Shown here: in pieces, positions 1 to 8,105 of the stretch
Layout: every line of letters starts with the position of its first letter
Position numbering within the stretch: position 1 is the stretch's first letter
Origin: Petrachloros mirabilis ULC683
GTDB taxonomy: Bacteria > Cyanobacteriota > Cyanobacteriia > Thermosynechococcales > Thermosynechococcaceae
Assembly: GCF_009939295.1 (NCBI RefSeq)
Contig: NZ_WVIC01000002.1
Location: forward strand, 117,117-181,116
Length of the DNA stretch: 64,000 nt
Direction: 5' to 3'
Translations under genes and position numbers: made by a program
The notes under the pieces: model-generated
The model's input: the letters and a program-made list of their open reading frames with translations, nothing else
Database searches by the model: none
What the model was told of the DNA's origin: nothing

Positions 1-314
1 TCTTCTTCAACATAAATTTTATCTGTATCTTCATTGAAGGGTACAATACTGCTGGTGCTTTGAATCAGTAGCCCACTATCCGCCCAAGGTGGCGTCATAT
101 TGTACAGTGGCTGGTCACGACAAAAAAGATGCGCTCCATTGCTCACTCTTAGAAACTCTTTGTAGCTGTTTGGCAGAACCAGTCCAAGCTCTTCTTCACA
201 GCGATGAATGTCACCCTGAGTCGCAGGAGGGTTAAACTTAAACCCAAGTTGAATGTTCTGAGCATTGAGGATCTGTTGTGCCTGCTCAACTTTCTCTGAT
301 AACCAATTCATCAT
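1..314 (-). CDS. SMI1/KNR4 (SUKH) family protein, truncated by the window edge
   Basis: The reading frame runs leftward off the window, so only about 104 N-terminal residues are visible. It opens MMNWLSEKVEQ and then contains the pattern typical of SUKH/SMI1-KNR4 domains: an acidic helix (IHRCEEELGLVLP), the NSYKEFLRVSNGAHLF block and a later turn rich in Trp, Gly and Ser. SUKH proteins are small intracellular domains, often immunity proteins against polymorphic toxins, but many stand-alone members have no known role. Two adjacent ATG codons (314 and 311) could start it. No toxin partner is visible. The family call is from motif recognition; function is open. Confidence 0.6.
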   Translation of the reverse strand, partial: MMNWLSEKVEQAQQILNAQNIQLGFKFNPPATQGDIHRCEEELGLVLPNSYKEFLRVSNGAHLFCRDQPLYNMTPPWADSGLLIQSTSSIVPFNEDTDKIYVEE

Positions 315-466
315 ATGTAGCTTTAAAATTAAAATTGTTGGGTAATAAGCTTAAAAATCGTTTTTTGGCAATCATCTCAATGATTTTTCTGTTGAATTTC
401 TGAAATTTATACTGTCTAAGTAGTTCAGCAACATATATCACTATCTGAATATTTTCTGACTGCCCA

Positions 467-1768
467 TTATTCCTGATTCAGGCGTCTTTGCCACTCGGTA
501 TCAATGGCATCTTGACGCTCGGCCTCTTGTTCCAGAAGGCTTTTTTCTGTGGTGTAGGTGAGGTTGTCAGAAGTAATGACAGACTGGTTGGCAAATTGCT
601 GGGCATACCGCAGCTTTTGCTGAAGAGACTCATCCGATTGCTTCAGGCGCAAGACATAGGTTTGACGCTGTTGATTGCGTTGTTCGATCCGGTGATTTTG
701 GCGCTGAATCCAGTAGTAGCGAATCAGGGGGACGCCTAAAAAGCCAATGCCGTAGGCCAGCAGCAGCCAGAAAATAGACTGCACAAAGGCAACGAGTCCC
801 CCTAACTCTTGAGCCACTGCCCCATCTGCTAATAGACCTTGCAGCACGAGAGCACCAACCAAATTCACCGCACCGAGGCCAATGGCCATAAGTACCTGGC
901 TAGAGCTGGCTTGACTAAACTTCCAGGGTTGCTCGACTAGGGCGGCTGGAACAGACTGTTGGGGAGTGTCAGCAGCGGTGGTTTGCAGCTGTGGAAATTG
1001 ATAAATAATGTGTCCCTGGGGACTGACTTCTGGCTGGCCTTGGAAACGAACCAGGACAGGCAACATGTAATCCTCATCTTCGGGATTGTCTTCAGGCAAG
1101 TCTAGGTAGGGGGCAATTTGTTCGGCGGCTACTGCGCCTCGATGGTTGCGAATCACGGTGCCAATCAAGGCCCAGCGCCGGTCTTCTAAGTTGGCATTGG
1201 GGTTCCCGTCTCCAAATAAAAACGAGAAAATTGCCTCAAAGAAGTTCATCTCTTCCCCACCAGTCGTATTGCGGGGTGGGGGGCGTCGCCGACCCCGAGA
1301 GCCATAGGGGTTACCGGCAAAAAAGTAGAAAAAGGCATTGCGGATCATCAAGGATTGCAGCAAGCCAGAAGACCCATAGGAGCTGCGTCCTCGTCCGCTG
1401 CTGTTGCGATTGCCGGACATCAAAATAAGGGTGATGGCCAAGACAATCAAAACGATGGATACCAGCAAAAACACCCCGAACGAGATGCGAATCAAGTAAA
1501 ACAAAATGCGCCAGACTTTTTCCCATCCTTCTTGAAGGCGCAGGCGCAGGAACTTGTTGCGCAGAATGGCTCGAAAACTGGGGGGAAACAGGTAGACGAC
1601 TTCCCCCGATTCAGAAACTTGTAAATTACCGTTGGCGTTAGAGGCAAGAGCCAGTAAGCCCTGTTGGGTAAAGTTCACCTCTAAGCCAGTATGGGTGGCA
1701 ACATCACCAACGGTGACCCGATAGTTCAGTTGCTCCACGGCTTGCATGATTTTGGGTTCAAGCGTCAT
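467..1768 (-). CDS. Conserved membrane protein with a duplicated winged-helix-like domain
   Basis: A 433-residue protein of a type found in cyanobacteria and, from memory, plastid-bearing plants, without an assigned function. Residues about 5-65 and about 200-262 look like two copies of the same small domain: each has an amphipathic helix, a V-x-IA/VA turn, a leucine pair, then VS-x-x-G-x-I/V-x-Y-x-FP. Hydrophobic segments follow each copy (about 87-115 and 293-350). A basic Gly/Ser/Pro-rich linker lies near 120-170, and the C-terminal 80 residues are predicted coiled coil rich in Q, R and E. The layout suggests a membrane-anchored protein with two cytosolic or stromal-like helix domains. Transcribed alone, leftward. 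Confidence 0.75.
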   Translation of the reverse strand: MTLEPKIMQAVEQLNYRVTVGDVATHTGLEVNFTQQGLLALASNANGNLQVSESGEVVYLFPPSFRAILRNKFLRLRLQEGWEKVWRILFYLIRISFGVFLLVSIVLIVLAITLILMSGNRNSSGRGRSSYGSSGLLQSLMIRNAFFYFFAGNPYGSRGRRRPPPRNTTGGEEMNFFEAIFSFLFGDGNPNANLEDRRWALIGTVIRNHRGAVAAEQIAPYLDLPEDNPEDEDYMLPVLVRFQGQPEVSPQGHIIYQFPQLQTTAADTPQQSVPAALVEQPWKFSQASSSQVLMAIGLGAVNLVGALVLQGLLADGAVAQELGGLVAFVQSIFWLLLAYGIGFLGVPLIRYYWIQRQNHRIEQRNQQRQTYVLRLKQSDESLQQKLRYAQQFANQSVITSDNLTYTTEKSLLEQEAERQDAIDTEWQRRLNQE

Positions 1769-1898
1769 GGTTGAGCGAAGACAGCCTCAGAGCATTTGGC
1801 ATGGGGTGGCGTGATCAGCACTCCCTTTCTCCAGTATATGAACTGGCGCAACGTCTCGCCCCGGATAGGCTGGGCTTGGCAACCAGGCAGTGGCTAAC

Positions 1899-2627
1899 TT
1901 AAAGAAAATGAGTGTGGTAAGCCTGGGGTGCTGGTTTGGGGTCGGGGGTGGAGTTTAAGATCTGTATGCCAAACCAGGCCAAGGCTGAAACTGAGATCGC
2001 AGCCACGGGCACGATCATCAAGCTAGCGCGCAGACCCGCCTTGCCAGTGGCATGAGTCCCACTGGAGACGGTTCCTTTGGGGCTGACAAGACTTTGGTTG
2101 TCTACTTCATGTACCGTATCGCCCAGGGTGGCCATTGCGACTCGGCGAGGAGGCAGGATCACGTCATCCAGGTTCACTTCGTCCATGCTGACTAGGGTGG
2201 CCTTACTATCTACCAAGTGGGATTTAATGCTTTGGTAGGCAATGGAGTCGAGGTAGTTCACAAACTCACTCTTACTCATGGAAACGGTCAGGTATGAGGC
2301 TTGAATTTTCCGGCCAAAGCTAATGGTGTCGCCGTTTTTCAAGTCATGGGATTTGCAGCACTCTCCGTTGACATAGACGCCGTTGGCACTGGGTTTGCCC
2401 TCGGCATTCCCATCCATGACTCGGTAGCGATAGCGATGGGTGCCTGGAATCGGCATTCTTAAAAAGATGGCGTGCTGGCGAGAAATCGTATCAAAATCAA
2501 GGGCGATCGCATTAGAGGGATCGCGTCCAATGGAATAGGCAGCAGCTTCGAGGGCAATTGCGCGGCGCTGGCCATCGTTAATGACCAACAAATGGCGTTC
2601 TTGGCAGTCTGGGGATGATCCACTCAT
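1899..2627 (-). CDS. FHA-domain protein with C-terminal membrane anchor
   Basis: An FHA (phosphothreonine-binding) domain spans about residues 15-115. It shows the expected YSIGRDPSNAI (Gly-Arg), SRQHA (Ser-x-x-His) and NGVYVNG (Asn-Gly) signatures that bind phosphopeptides. The middle is low in known motifs and a single hydrophobic helix (ASLMIVPVAAISVSALAWFG) lies near the end, followed by a short Pro-rich tail. The ATG at 2627 is preferred over the upstream one at 2666 because AAAGG sits nine bases before it. Such proteins usually act with Ser/Thr kinases, but none is adjacent. The partner is unknown. Confidence 0.82.
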   Translation of the reverse strand: MSGSSPDCQERHLLVINDGQRRAIALEAAAYSIGRDPSNAIALDFDTISRQHAIFLRMPIPGTHRYRYRVMDGNAEGKPSANGVYVNGECCKSHDLKNGDTISFGRKIQASYLTVSMSKSEFVNYLDSIAYQSIKSHLVDSKATLVSMDEVNLDDVILPPRRVAMATLGDTVHEVDNQSLVSPKGTVSSGTHATGKAGLRASLMIVPVAAISVSALAWFGIQILNSTPDPKPAPQAYHTHFL

Positions 2628-2731
2628 GGTCTTAACCTTTGGCAAAGTTCCGCGATGGAGGGGCAACTCCTGATCTCAGGATGTCCACCTCCAGGGTTAT
2701 TTCTATTCAGTCATCTCCATCCCCAAGCAGG

Positions 2732-2747
2732 TGTGATCTTGATCACG
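2732..2747. promoter_or_regulatory. CRP/SYCRP1-like binding site candidate
   Basis: TGTGATCTTGATCACG matches the TGTGA-N6-TCACA consensus of cyclic-AMP receptor proteins at nine of ten defined positions. It lies in the divergent intergenic region between the FHA gene and the complex C assembly gene, about 105 and 135 bases from their start codons. Binding is inferred from the sequence only. Confidence 0.4.
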
Positions 2748-2881
2748 CTTGCTGGTGGGGACTGAACTACTCTGATAGGCCACGTAGCGTCAAATTTGAG
2801 AGGGCATGGGAGGAGCCTGGATGGGGTGTCCCTTTGACCAGAGTGAGATACTGAAGATAACAAACATGTAATCTGGTTGCT

Positions 2882-3538
2882 ATGGCCAAATCAGATCCCA
2901 ATCGTATCTTGCGACTGTTGCCCCTGGTAGCCGGTGGGCTGGGGGGCGTTTTGCTGTTTTGGAACCGTCTGATCACGGCTGATCTGACGCCCACTCAGTC
3001 GCGTTCTGATGCTTTGGGGGTGATTCTGAGTGCGCTCCTAATTTTGGTGGGGCTGCTCTGGCAGCGAGTGCAGCCTCGCATTCCAGATGCGGTGGAGTTG
3101 ATGGGTTCAGAGGGGCTAGAGTGGTTGGAAGATCTACCGGCTGCGGTCAAAACGGAATTGGCTTGGGCATCCCATATTCTGCTGACCAACACGGTGACCC
3201 GCTCTGTGGTGATCTGGTATCGAGGCCAGGTTCTCTTGCGGCGAGGGGTGCTGGGGCCAACAGCAACGGTCACGCCGGGAGCTATTGTGCAGCGGGTACT
3301 GGAAAAACATAAGCCCGTGTACTTGGTGGATGTCAAACTCTATCCAGGGCGGGTGGAATTTGCCTACTTGCCTGCAAATGTTCAGGGTATTATTTGCCAG
3401 CCCATTGGCCATGAAGGGGTGCTGATTCTAGGAGCCAACGCCCCCCGTAGCTATACGCAGCAGGATGAAATTTGGGTGGGGGCAATTGCAGATAAGCTAG
3501 ACCATACGCTCAGGACGGTGTCTGTCCCTACCCTATGA
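2882..3538 (+). CDS. Cofactor assembly of complex C subunit B (CCB2/CCB4 family, DUF2930)
   Basis: A 218-residue protein with two membrane helices near the N-terminus (about 10-28 and 46-62) followed by a soluble, GAF-like domain. The blocks LRLLPLVAGGLGG, DALGVILSALLILVG and TELAWASHILLTNT are characteristic of the cyanobacterial CCB2/CCB4 family. In plants these proteins attach heme ci to cytochrome b6 on the outer side of the thylakoid membrane, so a role in cytochrome b6f maturation is expected. The stop codon overlaps the last bases of the convergent response-regulator gene by six bases. Family assignment is firm; the biochemical role is inferred from plant work. Confidence 0.85.
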   Translation: MAKSDPNRILRLLPLVAGGLGGVLLFWNRLITADLTPTQSRSDALGVILSALLILVGLLWQRVQPRIPDAVELMGSEGLEWLEDLPAAVKTELAWASHILLTNTVTRSVVIWYRGQVLLRRGVLGPTATVTPGAIVQRVLEKHKPVYLVDVKLYPGRVEFAYLPANVQGIICQPIGHEGVLILGANAPRSYTQQDEIWVGAIADKLDHTLRTVSVPTL

Positions 3539-4171
3539 AGGGGGCTTGGATACTGAGGCCATTAACAGCGCTGCTTGGGTGCGATCGCGCAAGTTCAAGC
3601 CGCGCAAAATACTATTGACATGGTTTTTGACCGTCCGCTCTGCGATACAGAGTGCTTCAGCGATTTCACGATTGCTGTAGCCTTGAGCAATTAAGGCCAG
3701 CACTTCCTGTTCGCGGGGGGTTAACTGTGCCAGTTCTGGGGACGGCAGCCCCTCAGAGGCAACAGGGTACAGCACTTTTTCAAACAGTCCTGGCCCAAAC
3801 TGGGTATAGCCCTTAGCCACGGCTCGAACCGACTCTGCTAGCTCCTCCGAGGGGGTGTCTTTGAGTAAATATCCTCGGGCTCCCGCTTGCATGGCCTGGG
3901 CAATATAGGCATCATCATCAAAAGTAGTCAGCACCAATACCTTGACATTGGGGGCTCGCTCTACCAGTATCCGCGTTGCTGCGACCCCATCCATGATCGG
4001 CATCCGCACATCCATCAACACCACATCGGGCTGTAATTCTAGAGCCAAGTCTACGGCTCGTTGGCCATTGTCTGCCTCACCCACCACTTCTAGATCGAGC
4101 TTCGAGTCTAGCAGACTGCGCAGACCTTCGCGCACCAGGTTTTGATCATCCACTAAGAGCAACTGAATCAT
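3533..4171 (-). CDS. NarL/LuxR-family response regulator
   Basis: A 212-residue two-domain regulator. The receiver domain has the acidic pair Asp8-Asp9, phospho-acceptor Asp54 (VLMDVRMP), the switch Thr in VLTTFDDD and Lys104 in YLLKDTP. The output domain (about 145-205) is a LuxR-type helix-turn-helix with LTPREQEVLALIAQGYSNREIA. The start codon overlaps the stop of the upstream sensor kinase in an ATGA, so both are translated from one transcript. The pair resembles DesK/DesR or LiaS/LiaR systems, where the cognate kinase phosphorylates the regulator to drive DNA binding. The signal and targets are unknown. Confidence 0.9.
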   Translation of the reverse strand: MIQLLLVDDQNLVREGLRSLLDSKLDLEVVGEADNGQRAVDLALELQPDVVLMDVRMPIMDGVAATRILVERAPNVKVLVLTTFDDDAYIAQAMQAGARGYLLKDTPSEELAESVRAVAKGYTQFGPGLFEKVLYPVASEGLPSPELAQLTPREQEVLALIAQGYSNREIAEALCIAERTVKNHVNSILRGLNLRDRTQAALLMASVSKPPS

Positions 4172-5493
4172 GATGAAAGATGCGATCGCGGCAACGTCAC
4201 TTGAACACTACATCCTTGTTCAGGCTGGCTAAACAGCTTAAAAGTTCCCCCCAGAGCCTCCGCCCGCTCTCGCATACTTTGCAGCCCAAACCCCGTCGTA
4301 TTTTGATCTAGATTAAACCCAGATCCATTGTCCTTAATATTGAGCTGAATCTCGCTCTCGTATTCCGCCAAGCTGAGACTCACCTGGGTGGCGTGACTGT
4401 GTTTGGCAATATTGGTAAGAGCCTCTTGGGTAATGCGATAGCAAGCAGTTGCCTGCTCTAGGGGTTGCTGGGTGTCTAGAGACAACTGCACCGTGACCGG
4501 GATGGCCGTAGTGCCCTCAAATTCTTGAATCACTTGCCGCAGCGCATCTGTCAAGGATCGCTGTTGCAGGGGATGGGCTCGCAGCGTCGCCACTGATTGA
4601 CGCACATTTTGGAGGGCATCCTTGCCCAGTTGTCGAGCTGTTTGCAAATGGTGGGTGGCCTGAGCCAAATTCTGGGACAACCACAGCGCCACGTTTTCAA
4701 GCTGAATACTTTGGGCGGTCAAGGCATGACCCACAGAATCATGGATCTCACGGGCAATGCGGTTGCGCTCCTGGAGTGTGGCCTGATCTTCAATCAAGAG
4801 CGCGTACCGTCGCAACCGATCATGGGCCACTGCCAGTCGGTCTCGACTTTGGCGCTCAGTCAATAACGCCCCCACCATCAGCACCACAAAAATTAAAACC
4901 AAACCAAACAGCAGCGCCGAGTTGAGACTCAAGTTCAGCACCAGCGTTTGCACCTGTTCAGTGGATAGGCGGCGCATCGGAGCCGGAGGGCCAATTCGCT
5001 GCCCCACTTCATAAATGCGGCGAATCCCCAAAGCCAACCGAAGCAAAAAAGACCCGTAGGCCAGCCCCGCCACCAGCAGCCGCCCCCGCCAGGGAAACAG
5101 CAAGCACCCCCGAATCACCACAATCAGCAGCAAAGCCGAAAAGCTGTTGCTATTGCGCCCGCTTAACAGTCCCACCCACCCACTCAGGCCAAACCCCAGG
5201 GCAGTATAGGCAACCTGCTGCCACCGTCCCTGTCGCCAGGGCAACCGCAACCCCATCGCTGCAAACAGGCCAATGCCTAGGAAAACCCCCGCTGGCCAGG
5301 GTTCAATCCAACCGGTGTCCACCATCCAAGGGCGACGGCGTCCCCCTGTCCAAGGCGCTGAAAAAGTCGAGAGGACTGCGATGCCTAGCAAAATCCACTC
5401 TAAATACAGCAATAGGCGAAAGGGATGCTTAGGGTGCCGTACCCAGCCCAGGGCTGCCTCCCGAGAAGATGCAGAATGTTGCGGATGGGGCAT
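4168..5493 (-). CDS. HisKA_3-type sensor histidine kinase
   Basis: The N-terminal half carries five or six hydrophobic segments with little periplasmic sequence, typical of DesK/LiaS-like intramembrane sensors. A short coiled linker leads to the HisKA_3 dimerisation helix with phospho-acceptor His251 in AREIHDSVGHAL. The ATPase domain has the N box QEALTNIAKHSHA and a G box DNGSGF, with a GFGLQSMRERA lid. The start at 5493 (MPHPQH) is chosen over 5571 because the longer form would overlap the divergent methyltransferase gene and add a non-conserved, unstructured extension. It sits directly upstream of its response regulator with a 4 bp overlap. Confidence 0.88.
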   Translation of the reverse strand: MPHPQHSASSREAALGWVRHPKHPFRLLLYLEWILLGIAVLSTFSAPWTGGRRRPWMVDTGWIEPWPAGVFLGIGLFAAMGLRLPWRQGRWQQVAYTALGFGLSGWVGLLSGRNSNSFSALLLIVVIRGCLLFPWRGRLLVAGLAYGSFLLRLALGIRRIYEVGQRIGPPAPMRRLSTEQVQTLVLNLSLNSALLFGLVLIFVVLMVGALLTERQSRDRLAVAHDRLRRYALLIEDQATLQERNRIAREIHDSVGHALTAQSIQLENVALWLSQNLAQATHHLQTARQLGKDALQNVRQSVATLRAHPLQQRSLTDALRQVIQEFEGTTAIPVTVQLSLDTQQPLEQATACYRITQEALTNIAKHSHATQVSLSLAEYESEIQLNIKDNGSGFNLDQNTTGFGLQSMRERAEALGGTFKLFSQPEQGCSVQVTLPRSHLSS

Positions 5494-5533
5494 AAATTCC
5501 ACAGATAGGAAGAGCCTCGAACTTGGGGGGCAG

Positions 5534-6478
5534 ATGCCAGCCTTCGGTATGTTAGGGGTAGCGCGGTTCAAAGCTCAACTTCACACCCGTGAAACCACAC
5601 CTGTGAAACCGTACCTTACGGCTGATGGCTCCTACACCTTTTTCTCCGATACCTTCGGAGAAAGCTTTCATAGCTATTCTGGCGCACGCCAAGAAGCCCT
5701 GGGTAAATTTGTAGCGCCAACCCGCCTAACCGATTGTGCAACCCAAGCATCCAGCCTTTGCCTACTGGATGTCTGCTACGGCTTAGGCTATAACACTGCC
5801 GCCGCCTTAGAGATGATTTGGCAAGTCAACCCAAGCTGCCATGTCTTGGTATGGGCCTTAGAGCTAGAAGCTGCGGTGCCTTTAGCAGCAGTCGCCCAGG
5901 GTTGGCTCTCAAGCTGGCCTCAGAGCATAGAAACCCCTTTAGCAACCCTGGCAGCAACCCATCAGGTTCAGACCCCCACTTTAGAAGCACACCTGATCCT
6001 AGGAGATGCTCGGCAAACGCTCTCAGCCTTAGTGAACCAGGGAATCCAAGCACAGGGGATCTTTTTAGATCCGTTTTCGCCCCCTCGCTGCCCCCAACTG
6101 TGGACGGTGGAATTTTTCCAGCTTTTGCGCCGATGCCTTGCCCCCCAGGGGCGGTTGGCCACCTACTCCTGTGCAGCGGCGGTGCGGGCAGGTCTTATAG
6201 AAGCTGGCTTTTGGGTCACAGAAAGTCCACCGGTGGGTCGACGTTCCCCTGGAACCGTGGCGGCTTTGACTCAATCTGAGGTTTTGCCCCTATCTCTTCA
6301 GGCTCAAGAGCATCTCCAAACTCGCGCAGCGGTTCCCTATCGAGATGCCACAGGCCAAGATGCTGCTGCCGAAATTGTACAACGGCGACAGCAGGAGCAG
6401 CAAAACTCGCCTCTAGCTTCAACCCAAGCCTGGAAAAAACGGTGGTTGGGGAACTCCAGTGCTTCACCATCAACGTAG
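5534..6478 (+). CDS. MnmC-like tRNA U34 methyltransferase (MnmD domain only)
   Basis: About 314 residues. After a short N-terminal block (LTADGSYTFFSDTFGESFHS), which is the typical opening of MnmC methyltransferase domains, comes the SAM-binding loop LLDVCYGLGYNT and an acidic residue in WALELE. A later FLDPFSPPRCPQLW matches the MnmC D-x-F-x-P-x-x-x-P-x-x-W motif. MnmC methylates nm5-U34 in tRNA wobble positions; the FAD oxidoreductase half seen in enterobacteria is absent, as in other cyanobacteria. The ATG at 5534 follows a GGGGGG ribosome site; a longer upstream frame exists but is antisense to the kinase gene and lacks family similarity. C-terminal half is Gln-rich. Confidence 0.82.
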   Translation: MPAFGMLGVARFKAQLHTRETTPVKPYLTADGSYTFFSDTFGESFHSYSGARQEALGKFVAPTRLTDCATQASSLCLLDVCYGLGYNTAAALEMIWQVNPSCHVLVWALELEAAVPLAAVAQGWLSSWPQSIETPLATLAATHQVQTPTLEAHLILGDARQTLSALVNQGIQAQGIFLDPFSPPRCPQLWTVEFFQLLRRCLAPQGRLATYSCAAAVRAGLIEAGFWVTESPPVGRRSPGTVAALTQSEVLPLSLQAQEHLQTRAAVPYRDATGQDAAAEIVQRRQQEQQNSPLASTQAWKKRWLGNSSASPST

Positions 6479-6563
6479 TCTGGCCGATGCTGACCACAAA
6501 TTTCCGTCAAAGCTCCTAGATGCGCGGTATACTCCGTTGGTGTTGACTGGCTAGAAATCAGGC

Positions 6564-7934
6564 ATGATCGCGGTAGCAGTTTTAGCAGCAGGTAAAGGCA
6601 CACGCATGAAGTCCAGCCTGCCGAAAGTTTTACATGAGCTGGGCAGCAAATCTTTGCTGGTGCGAGTCTTAGATACGGTTGATTCCCTTGACCCCCAGAA
6701 ACAACTGGTCATTGTTGGCTATGGTGCCGATAGGGTGCGAGCATCCCTTCAACATCGGCCTGGGATCGAGTTTGTAGAGCAACGTGAGCAGTTGGGCACC
6801 GGCCATGCTGTGCAGCAGCTTTTGCCAGCCCTACAAGGCTTTGATGGCAATTTGCTCATTCTGAATGGGGATGTGCCCTTATTGCGCTCGGAAACCTTGA
6901 AACTCTTGGTGCAAATCCACCACGAATGCCAGAACGATGCCACGATTTTGTCGGCTCACTTACCCCACCCCCAGGGATATGGACGGGTCTTTTGCGATAG
7001 CCATAATCAATTGCGGGAGATTGTCGAAGACCGCGATTGCAATGCGGCTCAAAAGCAAAATCACCGCATCAATGCCGGGGTGTACTGTTTTCGCTGGTCT
7101 AAACTGGCCGCAGTTCTGCCCCGCCTGAGTGCTGATAATGATCAGCAAGAATATTATTTGACCGATGCCGTCACCAATCTATCCCAGGTCATGGCCGTGG
7201 ATGTGGAAGATTATCAAGAAATCCTGGGTATCAACGACCGCAAACAGTTGGCGACAGCCGCCAACATTTTGCAGAACCGGGTCAAGGATGAGTGGATGAT
7301 GGCTGGTGTCACCTTAATTGATCCAGATAGTATCTCGATTGAGGATACAGTGGTGATCCAACCTGACGTGGTGATTGAGCCGCAAACGCACTTACGCGGT
7401 CAAACCACCATTGGCACGGGCAGTTGCATTGGCCCTGGCACTTTGCTGGAAAACTGCACCATTGGAGAAAATGTTACGGTTCTCTATTCGGTGCTGCGAG
7501 CTAGTCAGGTGGCCGATGGGTCCTGTATTGGCCCCTACACTCATTTTCGGGGACAGGTGCAAGTCGGGAGTGGTTGCCGCGTGGGAAATTTTGTGGAGCT
7601 AAAGCAAACCACCCTGGGCGATCGCACCAATGTAGCCCATCTGTCTTACCTGGGAAATACCACCGTAGGCACCCAGGTCAATATTGGTGCGGGTACAATT
7701 ACGGCCAATTACGATGGTGTCCACAAGCACCCGACCCAGATTGGCGATCGCACCAAGACTGGATCCAATACCGTTCTGGTCGCTCCCCTCACCCTAGGGC
7801 AGGATGTCACCGTGGCAGCCGGATCCACCGTTACCGAAGATGTAGGCGATGACGCCCTGGTGATTGCGCGATCGCGTCAAGTGGTGAAGCCCGGTTGGCG
7901 GCTACCCAACTCAGACCCCCCAGAGGCCGTCTGA
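6564..7934 (+). CDS. glmU: Bifunctional GlmU: GlcN-1-P acetyltransferase / GlcNAc-1-P uridylyltransferase
   Basis: A 456-residue enzyme making UDP-GlcNAc for peptidoglycan and outer-membrane glycans. The N-terminal uridylyltransferase opens with [18 protein letters not shown], the nucleotide-binding signature, and has LNGDVPLL for metal binding. The C-terminal half is a left-handed beta helix of hexapeptide repeats (many I-G-x-G and V-x-I steps) with the acetyltransferase block [11 protein letters not shown] and [13 protein letters not shown]. Length is normal. The final codons and the TGA stop lie inside the left end of a small mobile repeat, so the native C-terminus was probably changed by the insertion. 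Confidence 0.95.
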   Translation: MIAVAVLAAGKGTRMKSSLPKVLHELGSKSLLVRVLDTVDSLDPQKQLVIVGYGADRVRASLQHRPGIEFVEQREQLGTGHAVQQLLPALQGFDGNLLILNGDVPLLRSETLKLLVQIHHECQNDATILSAHLPHPQGYGRVFCDSHNQLREIVEDRDCNAAQKQNHRINAGVYCFRWSKLAAVLPRLSADNDQQEYYLTDAVTNLSQVMAVDVEDYQEILGINDRKQLATAANILQNRVKDEWMMAGVTLIDPDSISIEDTVVIQPDVVIEPQTHLRGQTTIGTGSCIGPGTLLENCTIGENVTVLYSVLRASQVADGSCIGPYTHFRGQVQVGSGCRVGNFVELKQTTLGDRTNVAHLSYLGNTTVGTQVNIGAGTITANYDGVHKHPTQIGDRTKTGSNTVLVAPLTLGQDVTVAAGSTVTEDVGDDALVIARSRQVVKPGWRLPNSDPPEAV

Positions 7935-8100
7935 AAAGCCTCATTCATCCCTGCATTAGCCCCCCCTGACCCCCCAATTTTGGGGGGAGAAAGCCAAAAA
8001 CTCTGATCATTTCCCTCCAGAATTACGCCCTTCGGGCACGCTGCGCGAGGGGGGGCTAGGGGGGCAAGTGCAAGGTCTAAGCGACTTCTCAAACAAGCTT
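7923..8100. mobile_element. MITE, GAG-end family, core type a, with nested palindrome
   Basis: A non-autonomous repeat whose left end GAGGCCGTCTGAAAAG and right end CTTCTCAAACAAGCTT match the 42701 copy. The centre is two facing G/C-rich hairpins (CCCCCCAATTTTGGGGGG type). It is about 25 bp longer than its relatives because a small palindrome (GCCCTTCGGGC followed by ACGCTGCGCGAG) is inserted in the second hairpin. The flanks read CCA and TCA, so a degraded TNA duplication is possible but not clear. The left end encodes the last codons and stop of glmU. Confidence 0.75.
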
Positions 8101-8105
8101 TCAGC

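Noticed and set aside
5273..5533. 87-codon N-terminal extension of the MnmC-like protein
   Set aside because: It is antisense to the histidine kinase gene, Arg-rich and outside the conserved domain; a strong ribosome site precedes 5534.
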